Origin: Deltaproteobacteria bacterium | Lineage (GTDB): Bacteria; Desulfobacterota; Desulfobacteria; Desulfobacterales; UBA5852 | Assembly (NCBI GenBank): GCA_020444045.1 | Contig: JAHLLS010000029.1 | Span: 1-64,000, forward strand | Reading direction: 5' to 3' | Length of the DNA stretch: 64,000 bases | In this document: piece by piece, positions 8,336-16,344 of the stretch | Numbering within the stretch: position 1 is the stretch's first letter | Layout of the letters: each line of letters begins with the position of its first letter | Translations under genes and position numbers: made by a program | The notes under the pieces: model-generated | The model's database searches: none | The model's input: only the letters and a program-made list of their open reading frames with translations | What the model was told of the DNA's origin: nothing

Positions 8336-9420
8336 TCCGAGGATGCGAAGCAGATGCCGGACTGTTCGTCCCAGGCCACCTCTATCCGGTCATCCCGGCG
8401 GATGTGGTCGAATTGCCGGTTCTGGGGCAAGGCAATGAGCAGTTCGGTATCGTCGTTTAAGGGATGAACCAGGAGGCGGCTGTTGGCCCCGTCAAACAGC
8501 AGCGATTTAACAATGATCTCGAAGCGGTTCAAATTGGGAATGTCCGCCGCCGGTTGAATGATCATTGCCTCTGGCCGAAGAAAAAGCTCCACCGCCGTTC
8601 CAGGTGTCAAGGGAACCGAGGCCCGCGAACGGAAATGCTGACCGGAAGGCGTTTCAATTTCGACAGTCTCCTTATCATAGGCTTTCACCACCCCGGACCA
8701 GGCATTGTTATCCCCTACGAACCGGGCCACGAAGGACGTTTGGGGCTGATGGTAGAGATTCTGGGGCGTGTCCACCTGTTCGAAGTGCCCCTGGTTCATG
8801 ACCGCCACGTGGTCGGACATCACCAGGGCCTCGGACTGGTCATGGGTGATATAGACGAAGGTCGTGCCCACCTGGGCCTGGAGCTTCTTGAGCTCCACCT
8901 TCATCTGCTCCCGCAGCTTGAGGTCCAGCGCTCCTAAAGGTTCGTCCAGCAGCAGAACGGCCGGCTCCAGCACGAGGCAACGCGCGATGGCCACGCGCTG
9001 CTTCTGCCCGCCGGACAACTGGTCGATGGCTTTATCTTCGAATCCCGGCAGGTCCACCCGCTCCAGGATGCGGGTTATCTTTCGCTGGATCTCGCTTCGT
9101 TTTTCCCTGCGCCGCTGGAGCCCGAAAGCAATGTTCTGGGCCACCGTCATCATGGGGAACAGGGCCAGATGCTGGAAAATCAGGTTCACCGGGCGACGGT
9201 TGGGCGACACCCCCACCATGTCCGCCCCGCGAATTTCGATCTTACCGCGGCTGGGCTCGGTAAACCCGGCAATCATGCGCAGAAGCGTGGTTTTGCCGCA
9301 ACCGGAGGGCCCTAAAATGGAGAAAAACTCCCCTTGAGGCACCTCAAAAGAAACATTGTCGACGGCAGTGAAATCGCCAAAGGTCTTCGATACACGTTGA
9401 ACCGACAGATCAGTCTGCAT
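8332..9420 (-). CDS. potA: Polyamine-type ABC transporter ATPase (PotA-like)
   Basis: 362 residues. Walker A GPSGCGKTT is near residue 38, the signature LSGGQKQRVAIAR near 134, Walker B AVLLLDEPLGALD follows, and the switch His is in YITHDQSEAL. The C-terminal 120 residues form the TOBE regulatory domain of the PotA/MalK class. It powers import through the two permeases encoded directly downstream. Seventy bases separate it from potD. Confidence 0.9.
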   Translation of the reverse strand: MQTDLSVQRVSKTFGDFTAVDNVSFEVPQGEFFSILGPSGCGKTTLLRMIAGFTEPSRGKIEIRGADMVGVSPNRRPVNLIFQHLALFPMMTVAQNIAFGLQRRREKRSEIQRKITRILERVDLPGFEDKAIDQLSGGQKQRVAIARCLVLEPAVLLLDEPLGALDLKLREQMKVELKKLQAQVGTTFVYITHDQSEALVMSDHVAVMNQGHFEQVDTPQNLYHQPQTSFVARFVGDNNAWSGVVKAYDKETVEIETPSGQHFRSRASVPLTPGTAVELFLRPEAMIIQPAADIPNLNRFEIIVKSLLFDGANSRLLVHPLNDDTELLIALPQNRQFDHIRRDDRIEVAWDEQSGICFASSE

Positions 9421-9490
9421 GAGGTCTTTCGAAAGATTACAGAGCGCCGACCGTGAATTTTATTTCCACGGCCGGCACCATGGATTTTCT

Positions 9491-10561
9491 TTACTGAGCG
9501 GCTTTTACCTTGTCCAAGATTTTGCCTTCCATCCCTTCTAACCCGGCAGGCACCGTTGGATACCACTTGATGTTGTCGATATCGGCATCGGTAAAACTGC
9601 GTGTGAAGTTAGCTTTAACAGCCTCGTCAACAAATTTTAAGGCCCCTTTGGAAGCGGTCCCATATTTTTCTGCATTGGTAAAAACAGCCGCGTTTTCAGG
9701 TCGCATCATGAAATTGATCCATTTATACGCACCCGCAACATTCTTGGCTTTGGCAGGAATAGCAAACGTGTCGATCCAACCCAGAGCGCCGCTCTTGGGA
9801 GCGATAAAATCGATATCGGGATTTACCGCATGCATCTTCCAGCCGCCAATGTCCCATGCCATCGCCACATAGACTTCTTCAGATTGCAATGCTTGAAGAA
9901 TAGCATCATTGTTGTCGTAGTATAGTTTGACCAATGGTTTGCCCTCGATCATTTTCTGACCGATATCGTCCATGAGTGCTTTATACGCTTTTGGGTCACT
10001 ATACAATGCAAAGGGATCGTTCCCCATTGCGAAGGCCAACCCTATCAAAGTCGGCCTCTTTAAACGGTAACTCACCCGCCCCTTGTACTTAGGGTTCAAT
10101 AAATCTGTGTAATCCTTGGCATCCGGAGCATACTTTCGATTTACAATCAAACCCGAAGTGCCGTAGACATGCGGTATGCCGTAGCTTTCATTATCCACCA
10201 TCGTATTCTTCTTTACGGCCTCCAGCATTGAAGTGATGATTTGCTCGGATTTCACCTGGCTGTAATCAATGGGCTGGTAAATTTTGTATTTGGCCTGCAC
10301 TGCCGAAATACGATCCTGGCTGGGCTGGGCCAAGTCAAATCCCGCCCCGCGGGTAGCCCGCAGTTTGGCAATCATTTCTTCATTCGTTGAATAAGTGGGT
10401 TTAACTTCTATCCCGGTCTCCTGCATAAATTTATCGATGAGCACTTTCGGAGCATAGCCTTCCCAGGTAATTAACTCCAACGTTTCGGCACTGACCGGGG
10501 CCGCAACAAGGGCCAGGAAGGCCCCCAATACCATGAGACACACCAGTGTTCGTTTCATCAT
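9491..10561 (-). CDS. potD: Periplasmic spermidine/putrescine-type binding protein (PotD-like)
   Basis: 356 residues with an N-terminal signal peptide (MKRTLVCLMVLGAFLALVAA, cleavage around VSA-E). The mature part has the type II periplasmic-binding fold of the PotD/PotF family, for example the opening LITWEGYAPKVLIDKF and the late region IDTFAIPAKAKN. A strong AAGGAGGAAAG ribosome site precedes the ATG. A weak promoter (TTGACG, 17 bases, ATCTGA) is readable in the 108-base gap after the amidotransferase gene, so the transporter may be transcribed alone or from further upstream. Confidence 0.85.
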   Translation of the reverse strand: MMKRTLVCLMVLGAFLALVAAPVSAETLELITWEGYAPKVLIDKFMQETGIEVKPTYSTNEEMIAKLRATRGAGFDLAQPSQDRISAVQAKYKIYQPIDYSQVKSEQIITSMLEAVKKNTMVDNESYGIPHVYGTSGLIVNRKYAPDAKDYTDLLNPKYKGRVSYRLKRPTLIGLAFAMGNDPFALYSDPKAYKALMDDIGQKMIEGKPLVKLYYDNNDAILQALQSEEVYVAMAWDIGGWKMHAVNPDIDFIAPKSGALGWIDTFAIPAKAKNVAGAYKWINFMMRPENAAVFTNAEKYGTASKGALKFVDEAVKANFTRSFTDADIDNIKWYPTVPAGLEGMEGKILDKVKAAQ

Positions 10562-10669
10562 CTTTCCTCCTTGGGTAACGGTTTATCGGGACTGCGTTTC
10601 AGATGGTTGCATAAAAAACATCGTCAAGACCGATGGTTTAAACCGAAAAGATTAGCATCATGTGAGCCA

Positions 10670-11539
10670 TCACCGTTTATCGTAACCCGGCAGCACCAGG
10701 TGATCGACCCAGTTGCGCAACTCCTGCTCGCGAATGACGGGGTCCAGAATATCGTCTCCGATCTTCAGGGTTTCCCGCAGCGCGGTCGAGCGGGGATCAT
10801 GGTACAGCGCCTCCAGTTGGGCGGCGAATCCGGCCACATCTTCTTCTTTGGCGAAAAACCCTTCCAGTGTCAGGGGTTTGGCCCGAGCGGCGATCAACCG
10901 GGCCATTTCGCGAAGATTGAATTCGGGATGGTACTGGGTGGACCAGAAGGTGCCTTTGCCGTGTTTGACCTCCAGGGCCTGGACCCGGGTGTGGTCACCG
11001 GTGGCCAGGAGCGTTCCCCCGGGGGGCAATCGGGTCACCTCGTCCAGGTGCATGATGAAGCCGTCAAACTGCTCCGGCTTGCCCTCCATCAGGGGTGAAC
11101 GCCGTCCGGCATCGGTCAGCCGGATGTCACGGGCGATGCACCATTCCCGACCTTGGGGATGCTTGGCCACGGCCCCGCCGGCTGCCACGGCCGCCATCTG
11201 AATGCCCCAGCAGCTGCCATAGCTGGGAACCCCGACCTCAAAGATCCGGCGGGCCAGGGCAATCTGGCGGGTTACCCGCGGATCGTCCTCGTGATAGATC
11301 GTCAGATCCGATCCCGTCCAGATAATGCCGGCGTAATCCGCCAGCCCCGCACCCCCCGGCAGGTCCTGATCCGTATCGGCCACAAACCATGTTTCCACCT
11401 CCGCCGACGGCAGGTAGCGCTGTAAAAAATCCCGGATGAAATCATGGGGGTGCCCCACCCCGGTGCGGTCAAAATTCTCCCGACTCTGGCGGGGGTACCC
11501 ATTCAGAATGGCAATGGCCAGGCGTGGTTCGGCGTTCAT
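10670..11539 (-). CDS. Class I glutamine amidotransferase-like protein
   Basis: 289 residues with the GATase1 fold: the nucleophile is Cys110 in YGSCWGIQ and the His/Glu pair is H204 and E206 in QYHPEFN. The family (GMP-synthase-like stand-alone amidotransferases) hydrolyses glutamine or gamma-glutamyl amides. The gene lies between an aldehyde dehydrogenase/phosphodiesterase pair and a polyamine transporter, and a gamma-glutamylcyclotransferase-like gene is nearby, so a gamma-glutamyl-polyamine hydrolase role like PuuD is possible. It is not a close PuuD match, because PuuD has a different nucleophile elbow (recalled). GGGGGAAT precedes the ATG. Confidence 0.75.
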   Translation of the reverse strand: MNAEPRLAIAILNGYPRQSRENFDRTGVGHPHDFIRDFLQRYLPSAEVETWFVADTDQDLPGGAGLADYAGIIWTGSDLTIYHEDDPRVTRQIALARRIFEVGVPSYGSCWGIQMAAVAAGGAVAKHPQGREWCIARDIRLTDAGRRSPLMEGKPEQFDGFIMHLDEVTRLPPGGTLLATGDHTRVQALEVKHGKGTFWSTQYHPEFNLREMARLIAARAKPLTLEGFFAKEEDVAGFAAQLEALYHDPRSTALRETLKIGDDILDPVIREQELRNWVDHLVLPGYDKR

Positions 11540-11914
11540 ATTCCCCCTTACAGTAAGCTCTCCAGCGAAAATTTATAGGCGTCATACAGCTTACCACTAA
11601 GGCGCTGCATTGTCTTTGGTTCGATTTTGTCATTTCCCCTTTGTCACGAGGCCAAGCATCGGGGTTGTGGCCGATTAAGACGCGGCGACTGTCTGAGCCC
11701 TGCGCCAAGCAGGGCGAGTTTCGGCGTGTCCGGCTGCAGCCACGATGTGCAGGCGAACCCGAAGGGCTCGTGGCACGGGCGCTTTCTTTTGGTTCCGTTT
11801 TCTTTCGCGCGAAAGAAAATGAACAATCTTTAAGAAAGCCGTTCCGGATCGGCCAAATCTCCCCAGAACTTCAACCAAAGGTGTGATGTTTATGTCAAAC
11901 CTCAATGCTGTCGG
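11540..11914. other. Intergenic region with a 22-bp palindrome
   Basis: About 375 bases without a convincing gene. It holds a perfect 22-bp palindrome (TTTTCTTTCGCG and complement, 11798-11819) next to GGCGCTTTCTTTTGGTTCC, a type of sequence that recurs near gene ends in many proteobacteria. Short frames in the region look like chance. Confidence 0.4.
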
Positions 11915-12715
11915 TCATCGCAACACCGCCAATCTTTGGGGAAAATCGGTGATGATCCCATCCACCCCGAGCGCCATGAAGCGACGCATATCCGCTTCCT
12001 CGTTGACGGTAAAAAGATTGATGGCATGCCCCTCCTGCTTGCGGAGACGAATGTCTTCATCCCGGATCAGGGTATGCCTGGCATTGTAGGTATGAAAAGC
12101 AAGGTCACCCCAGTCCAGCGGGCGATAGGTGTAATAGCCGACCAGGGCCTGAATCTCCAGTGCCGGACGGCGTTCCCGGACTTCCGTCAGCCAGACGTGG
12201 TTGAAAGACGAAATAAGGATCTGTTCCGCCCCGATCCCCACGCGGTCGATCATGGCCAGCACCCGGGGCACCACCGGGAAGTCGGCCATGGGTGCGGGCA
12301 GGGATTTGAGTTCCAGATTCAGTTTCCAGCCCGCATCGCGGGTGAACACCAGGGCTTCCTCCAGCGTCGGCACTTGCAGGCCCTTGCAAGTTTGCTGTTC
12401 CGGGTCGGACAGCACCCCTGCGGCAATCTGCCCGTGGGGGTCGGTCTCGACAAACCAGGTCCCCGCGTCCAGGGTGCGAATTTCCGCCAGGCTGAAGGTC
12501 GTAAAAGGATCCTGGGCGCGATCGGGAAAGCGCTGCTGCACGTTCGTTGTGCGGACCAGCCGATCGTCATGAAACAGGATCAGCTCTTCATCCCGGGTAA
12601 CGGCCAGATCCGTCTCCCAAAGATCGGCGCCGGCTTCCAGCCCCCTCCGGGCCGCCAGAAGGGTATTTTCCGGGGCCAGGGAACGCGCACCGCGGTGCGC
12701 AATGTTCAGTACCAT
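11915..12715 (-). CDS. Glycerophosphodiester phosphodiesterase
   Basis: About 266 residues with the GDPD TIM-barrel signatures: HRGARSLAPENT at the N-terminus (catalytic His and substrate Arg), ETDLAVTRDEELILFHDD (metal-binding Glu/Asp and second His), LNLELK and the late GVDGIITDFP. It cleaves glycerophosphodiesters to glycerol-3-phosphate and an alcohol. The frame is open to 12778, but the barrel begins directly after the ATG at 12715, so I use that start; its ribosome site is weak. It lacks a signal peptide, so it should act in the cytoplasm. Confidence 0.85.
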   Translation of the reverse strand: MVLNIAHRGARSLAPENTLLAARRGLEAGADLWETDLAVTRDEELILFHDDRLVRTTNVQQRFPDRAQDPFTTFSLAEIRTLDAGTWFVETDPHGQIAAGVLSDPEQQTCKGLQVPTLEEALVFTRDAGWKLNLELKSLPAPMADFPVVPRVLAMIDRVGIGAEQILISSFNHVWLTEVRERRPALEIQALVGYYTYRPLDWGDLAFHTYNARHTLIRDEDIRLRKQEGHAINLFTVNEEADMRRFMALGVDGIITDFPQRLAVLR

Positions 12716-12823
12716 GGTGAATCCATCGTGAAAGACTGCATTTCGGTAAAAAGTGGGACAACTCCGACAACCTCTCAATAGCGGACTTGCCCCCCATTTG
12801 GCAAGACATAGAATGAGGCCGGC

Positions 12824-14197
12824 TTATCCAGGTGCCTCATGAAAATGAATGCTTTTAGGTCGAGTCAGGCCATAGTAGCCGTAGCGGGAAAGGCTCGATC
12901 CCCGTCCGCTGTCCTTCACCCCGGTCCAGGGCTGACCCGGGTCGAGGTAATCACACCGGTTCTGGTAGATGGTCCCGGCGTGCAGCCGGGCAGCAAACCA
13001 CTCGGCCCGCTCCCGGCTGCGGGTCCAAACGGACGCGGTCAGTCCGTAGCGCGACGCATTCATCTGCGCCAGTGCATCGACATCACCGTCCACCGCCCGC
13101 ACCGGCAGCAATGGTCCGAAACTTTCCTCCTGCATCACCTGCGCACGGTTGTCTACATCGGCCAGCAGTGTCGGCAAATAGAAGTTGCCGGTTGTGCCTT
13201 CCAGCCGCCGCCCGCCAACCATCAGCCGGGCCCCGCGGCGCAGGGCATCCCGGACCTGGCCGTCGAGCGTGTCCAGCGCCGACCGGTCCGCCAGTGGGCC
13301 CAATGTTGTGCGGCGATCCATGGGGTCGCCCGGGATGAAATGGGCCATCGCCCCAGCGGCCTGTTCAAGGAAATGGTCGTACACGCGCCGGTGCACGTAA
13401 ACCCGTTCGACCGCGCAGCAGGACTGTCCGGCATTGTAGAGGGCCCCTTCCACCACATGGGGCACGGTAAACACCAGGTCGGCATCGTCGGCTACATAGG
13501 CCGGATCCTTGCCCCCCAATTCCAGGCCCACATCGATGAAACGGCCGGCCGCCGCCTGGTGCACGCGACGTCCGCCAGCCACGGACCCGGTAAACACCAC
13601 ATGATCGATCCGGGCATCCCGGATCAAATCGAGGGTCTGGTCGTGAGAGAGGACGAGATGGGTGACAAGTCCCGGAACTTGGTCGAAGGCCGCTTGAAAG
13701 TGTCCCCCGCACAGCGGTGTTTTGGCACTGTGCTTCAGCAGCACACTGTTGCCAGCCACCAGGGCCGGCACCACCACGTTGACGGCAATCAGCAGGGGAT
13801 AGTTCCAGGCCGAGATATTGAGCACCACCCCCAGGGGTTCCCGCTCGATACGCCGGTGCAGGTGATCCTTGGGCGGCAGGATCTCCGGTGCCAGGGTATC
13901 TTCCGCAATTGATAGCATGTGCCCGGCCCGCTCGAACAAGCCGGCGATCTCGTTATAGGACGCGGTGATGGGTTTGCCCATTTGGCCTGTGATGGATTCG
14001 GCAATCACTGCTTCATGGGTGCGGAAATAGTCCAGAGCGTTTCGGACCGTCTCAATACGCTCTGCCAGGGGAACCTTGCGCCAGTTCTCTGCTGCGGCTT
14101 TTGCCCTCTGAACCTTTTCCTCCACCTCCGCCGGGGTATCGAACGCCAACGTGCGATAGACACTCTGATCGTAGGGATTGATGACGCTCAGGGTCAT
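12824..14197 (-). CDS. NAD(P)-dependent aldehyde dehydrogenase
   Basis: 457 residues, slightly short for the superfamily (about 480). The catalytic Glu226 lies in LELGGK and the nucleophile Cys260 in NAGQSCCAVER; the NAD loop FTGSVAGGRRV is present. It oxidises an aldehyde to the acid. It is the first gene of the minus-strand run that continues into the phosphodiesterase, amidotransferase and polyamine transporter, so an amino-aldehyde from polyamine breakdown is a reasonable but unproven substrate. GAGGAGA precedes the ATG. Confidence 0.85.
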   Translation of the reverse strand: MTLSVINPYDQSVYRTLAFDTPAEVEEKVQRAKAAAENWRKVPLAERIETVRNALDYFRTHEAVIAESITGQMGKPITASYNEIAGLFERAGHMLSIAEDTLAPEILPPKDHLHRRIEREPLGVVLNISAWNYPLLIAVNVVVPALVAGNSVLLKHSAKTPLCGGHFQAAFDQVPGLVTHLVLSHDQTLDLIRDARIDHVVFTGSVAGGRRVHQAAAGRFIDVGLELGGKDPAYVADDADLVFTVPHVVEGALYNAGQSCCAVERVYVHRRVYDHFLEQAAGAMAHFIPGDPMDRRTTLGPLADRSALDTLDGQVRDALRRGARLMVGGRRLEGTTGNFYLPTLLADVDNRAQVMQEESFGPLLPVRAVDGDVDALAQMNASRYGLTASVWTRSRERAEWFAARLHAGTIYQNRCDYLDPGQPWTGVKDSGRGSSLSRYGYYGLTRPKSIHFHEAPG

Positions 14198-14492
14198 ATG
14201 GAAGTCTCCTCTATAGCATGTTTTGACGACGGGACCTGGAAAAGGTAATCGATTCGCGGTTCTTTCTGGTAATATGACACATCTTCATTCAGGTGCAAGA
14301 TGGCGTCTTGAAAATGTCTTCCATCCCGCTTTTTCCGGTGTTGATTCGGCAGTCGTCTTGATTATTCCCGCTGTGGCGTCTACAAAGAGGGCTCTGGCGA
14401 CGATGCCGCCATTTGACCTGAACCGCGCTATCGACCGGATGCCCTCTGTGGGCACGGGGTCGACAGCGTCATTAGAGGAACCTTATCCGTCT

Positions 14493-14966
14493 ATGGCCGA
14501 CCGATTCCTGATTTTTGTCTATGGGACACTGAAAAAAGGGTTTCCGAATCACGGCCGTTATATGCGGCAAGCCCGCCTGATCGGGACTTACCGCACCCGT
14601 GACCGCTACCGGCTCGTCCTGAGCGGTGAACGCCATTCACCCTGTATGATGGCCGGTGCCGGCCTTGGCCGGAAGGTCATCGGTGAACTTTACGCGGTCG
14701 ACCAGGCCGGACTTGAGCAGATGGACCGGCTCGAGCGCATCGATCTTCCGGACGGTTATCGGCGCCATTGCATCACGGTCGACCGGGTTGCCGGCCCGAC
14801 GCCGGATTCCCGTGACGTCTTCGTCTATTTGAAAACGCCCGATCTGGTCAACGATCTTCGATCGGGCACGCTGGAAACTTATACGCCTGAAGCGGCGCGC
14901 TTGTACCGCAAGCGAACCGACAGTGGCGCGATCGGAGAACATGATCATGACTGCGGAAACGACTGA
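14493..14966 (+). CDS. Gamma-glutamylcyclotransferase-like protein
   Basis: 157 residues with the AIG2/GGCT fold: FVYGTLKKG at the N-terminus (substrate loop) and ELYAVDQAGLEQMDRLE with the catalytic Glu. Such enzymes release 5-oxoproline from gamma-glutamyl amines or amino acids. The frame is open from 14223, but the family homology begins at the ATG at 14493, with a GAGGA 14 bases upstream. The end overlaps the tyrA start by 20 bases. With the amidotransferase and polyamine transporter across the divergent promoter region, it could take part in gamma-glutamyl-amine turnover. Confidence 0.7.
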   Translation: MADRFLIFVYGTLKKGFPNHGRYMRQARLIGTYRTRDRYRLVLSGERHSPCMMAGAGLGRKVIGELYAVDQAGLEQMDRLERIDLPDGYRRHCITVDRVAGPTPDSRDVFVYLKTPDLVNDLRSGTLETYTPEAARLYRKRTDSGAIGEHDHDCGND

Positions 14967-16101
14967 ACAGCCCCATCCCGCCGCCCCCGAACTGGCATCC
15001 CTGCGCAAGGCTATCGACGCCATCGACCATGATATCGTCGCCCTCCTCAAGGAACGGCAGGAACAGGTCGATCGCGTGGTGGCCCTCAAACGGACGCATG
15101 GCCTGCCGGTGTATCATCCCGCCCGGGAAGAAAACCTGATCTCGGAAAAAAGGCGCACGGCCCGGGCGGTCGGTCTGGACCCTGATTTTCTGGAAGATAT
15201 CTTCCGCCGGATTCTACGCCAGTCCCGTGTCGAGCAGACCGCGCAATTGGCCCGTCGCGGCGTCAAACCAGGCGCCCGGATCCTCCTTGTCGGAGGCGCC
15301 GGCGCCATGGGGCGTTATCTGGGCCGCTGGTTAGCGGATGCCGGATACCGGATCCGGGTATTGGATCGGGAAGACTGGGAGGCGGTCCAGACGTTGTGCG
15401 ACGGCATCGACCTGGCGCTGTTGAGTGTGCCCATCGCATCTGCATCCGAGGTCATCCAACGGCTGGCGCCATATCTGCCACCGGATTGCATTCTGGGCGA
15501 CATCGGCAGCGTGAAAGCAGCCCCCATGGCCGCCATGCTCGACGCCCATCCCGGACCGGTGATCGGCCTGCACCCCCTTTTCGGCCCGGCCACCACCACC
15601 ATGGACAAGCAGGTCGTCATTACGAGCCCGGGGCGCCAGGCCCCGCAATGCCAATGGCTGCTCGATCAGTTCACGGCCTGGGGCGCCATCGTGATCCAGG
15701 CCGATCCGGCCGAGCACGACAAGGCCATGGCCGTCATTCAGGCCCTGCGCCATTTTGCGACTTTTTCCTTCGGCAAGTTTCTTTTCGAACGCCAAATCGC
15801 CCTGGACCAGACCCTGGAATACTCGAGCCCCATCTACCGGCTCGAACTGGGCATGGTGGGACGCCTCTTCGCCCAGGATCCCACCCTTTATTCGGAAATC
15901 ATCCTGGCCTCGCCGGAACGACGGCAACTGCTGCGGGACTACCTGACCTCCCTGCAGGACAGCCTTGCGCTGATCGAAACAGGCGACAAAGCCGCCTTTC
16001 AGAAGCACTTTCAAACAATCGCCGACTGGTTCGACCCCTTCAGCGACCAGGCGCTGCGGGAGACGACCTTCCTTATCGACAAGCTCATCGAACGCTTCTG
16101 A
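14947..16101 (+). CDS. tyrA: T-protein: chorismate mutase / prephenate dehydrogenase
   Basis: 384 residues. An AroQ-type chorismate mutase helix bundle (about 1-95; LRKAIDAIDHDIVALLKER, then the VVALKR segment) is fused to a TyrA prephenate dehydrogenase with an NAD-binding GGAGAMGRYLGRW. The fusion converts chorismate to 4-hydroxyphenylpyruvate for tyrosine synthesis. Start choice: GGAG at 14934-14937 sits nine bases before the ATG at 14947 but only three before the ATG at 14941. It overlaps the previous gene by 20 bases. Length and order match the enterobacterial T-protein. Confidence 0.9.
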   Translation: MTAETTEQPHPAAPELASLRKAIDAIDHDIVALLKERQEQVDRVVALKRTHGLPVYHPAREENLISEKRRTARAVGLDPDFLEDIFRRILRQSRVEQTAQLARRGVKPGARILLVGGAGAMGRYLGRWLADAGYRIRVLDREDWEAVQTLCDGIDLALLSVPIASASEVIQRLAPYLPPDCILGDIGSVKAAPMAAMLDAHPGPVIGLHPLFGPATTTMDKQVVITSPGRQAPQCQWLLDQFTAWGAIVIQADPAEHDKAMAVIQALRHFATFSFGKFLFERQIALDQTLEYSSPIYRLELGMVGRLFAQDPTLYSEIILASPERRQLLRDYLTSLQDSLALIETGDKAAFQKHFQTIADWFDPFSDQALRETTFLIDKLIERF

Positions 16102-16225
16102 GACGGCTCCGTTAAATGTCCAATATCCGCGTTGTGCGGCATTCTTCGTCCGTGCGGCGTACAAAAGTACGCCTCCCTCCTCAGAATTTGCACGCCTTGA
16201 TCTTGAAAATTTAACGGAGCCGTCT
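16101..16225 (+). repeat. Dispersed palindromic repeat, copy B
   Basis: A 125-bp element with perfect 17-bp terminal inverted repeats (AGACGGCTCCGTTAAAT at 16101-16117, complement at 16209-16225). It shares the inner blocks TGCGGCGTACA and CGCCTTGATCT with copies A and C, and the palindrome GGCGTACAAAAGTACGCC with copy C. Its first base is the last base of the tyrA stop codon, and it separates the convergent tyrA and tamA genes. Confidence 0.75.
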
Positions 16226-16344
16226 GTTGATGTGCTGGGAACGAAGTTAATATAATTCTTCGTCCCGCGCCGAGCAAAAGTCGAACGTTCTCAGGCTCTC
16301 CACGAAATATCGAAGTTGTCTATCAATACGAATTTCAGAAAGCA

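Noticed and set aside
11627-11886. Several short frames between the amidotransferase and phosphodiesterase genes
   Set aside because: They overlap each other on both strands, follow a palindrome-rich repeat and lack ribosome sites.
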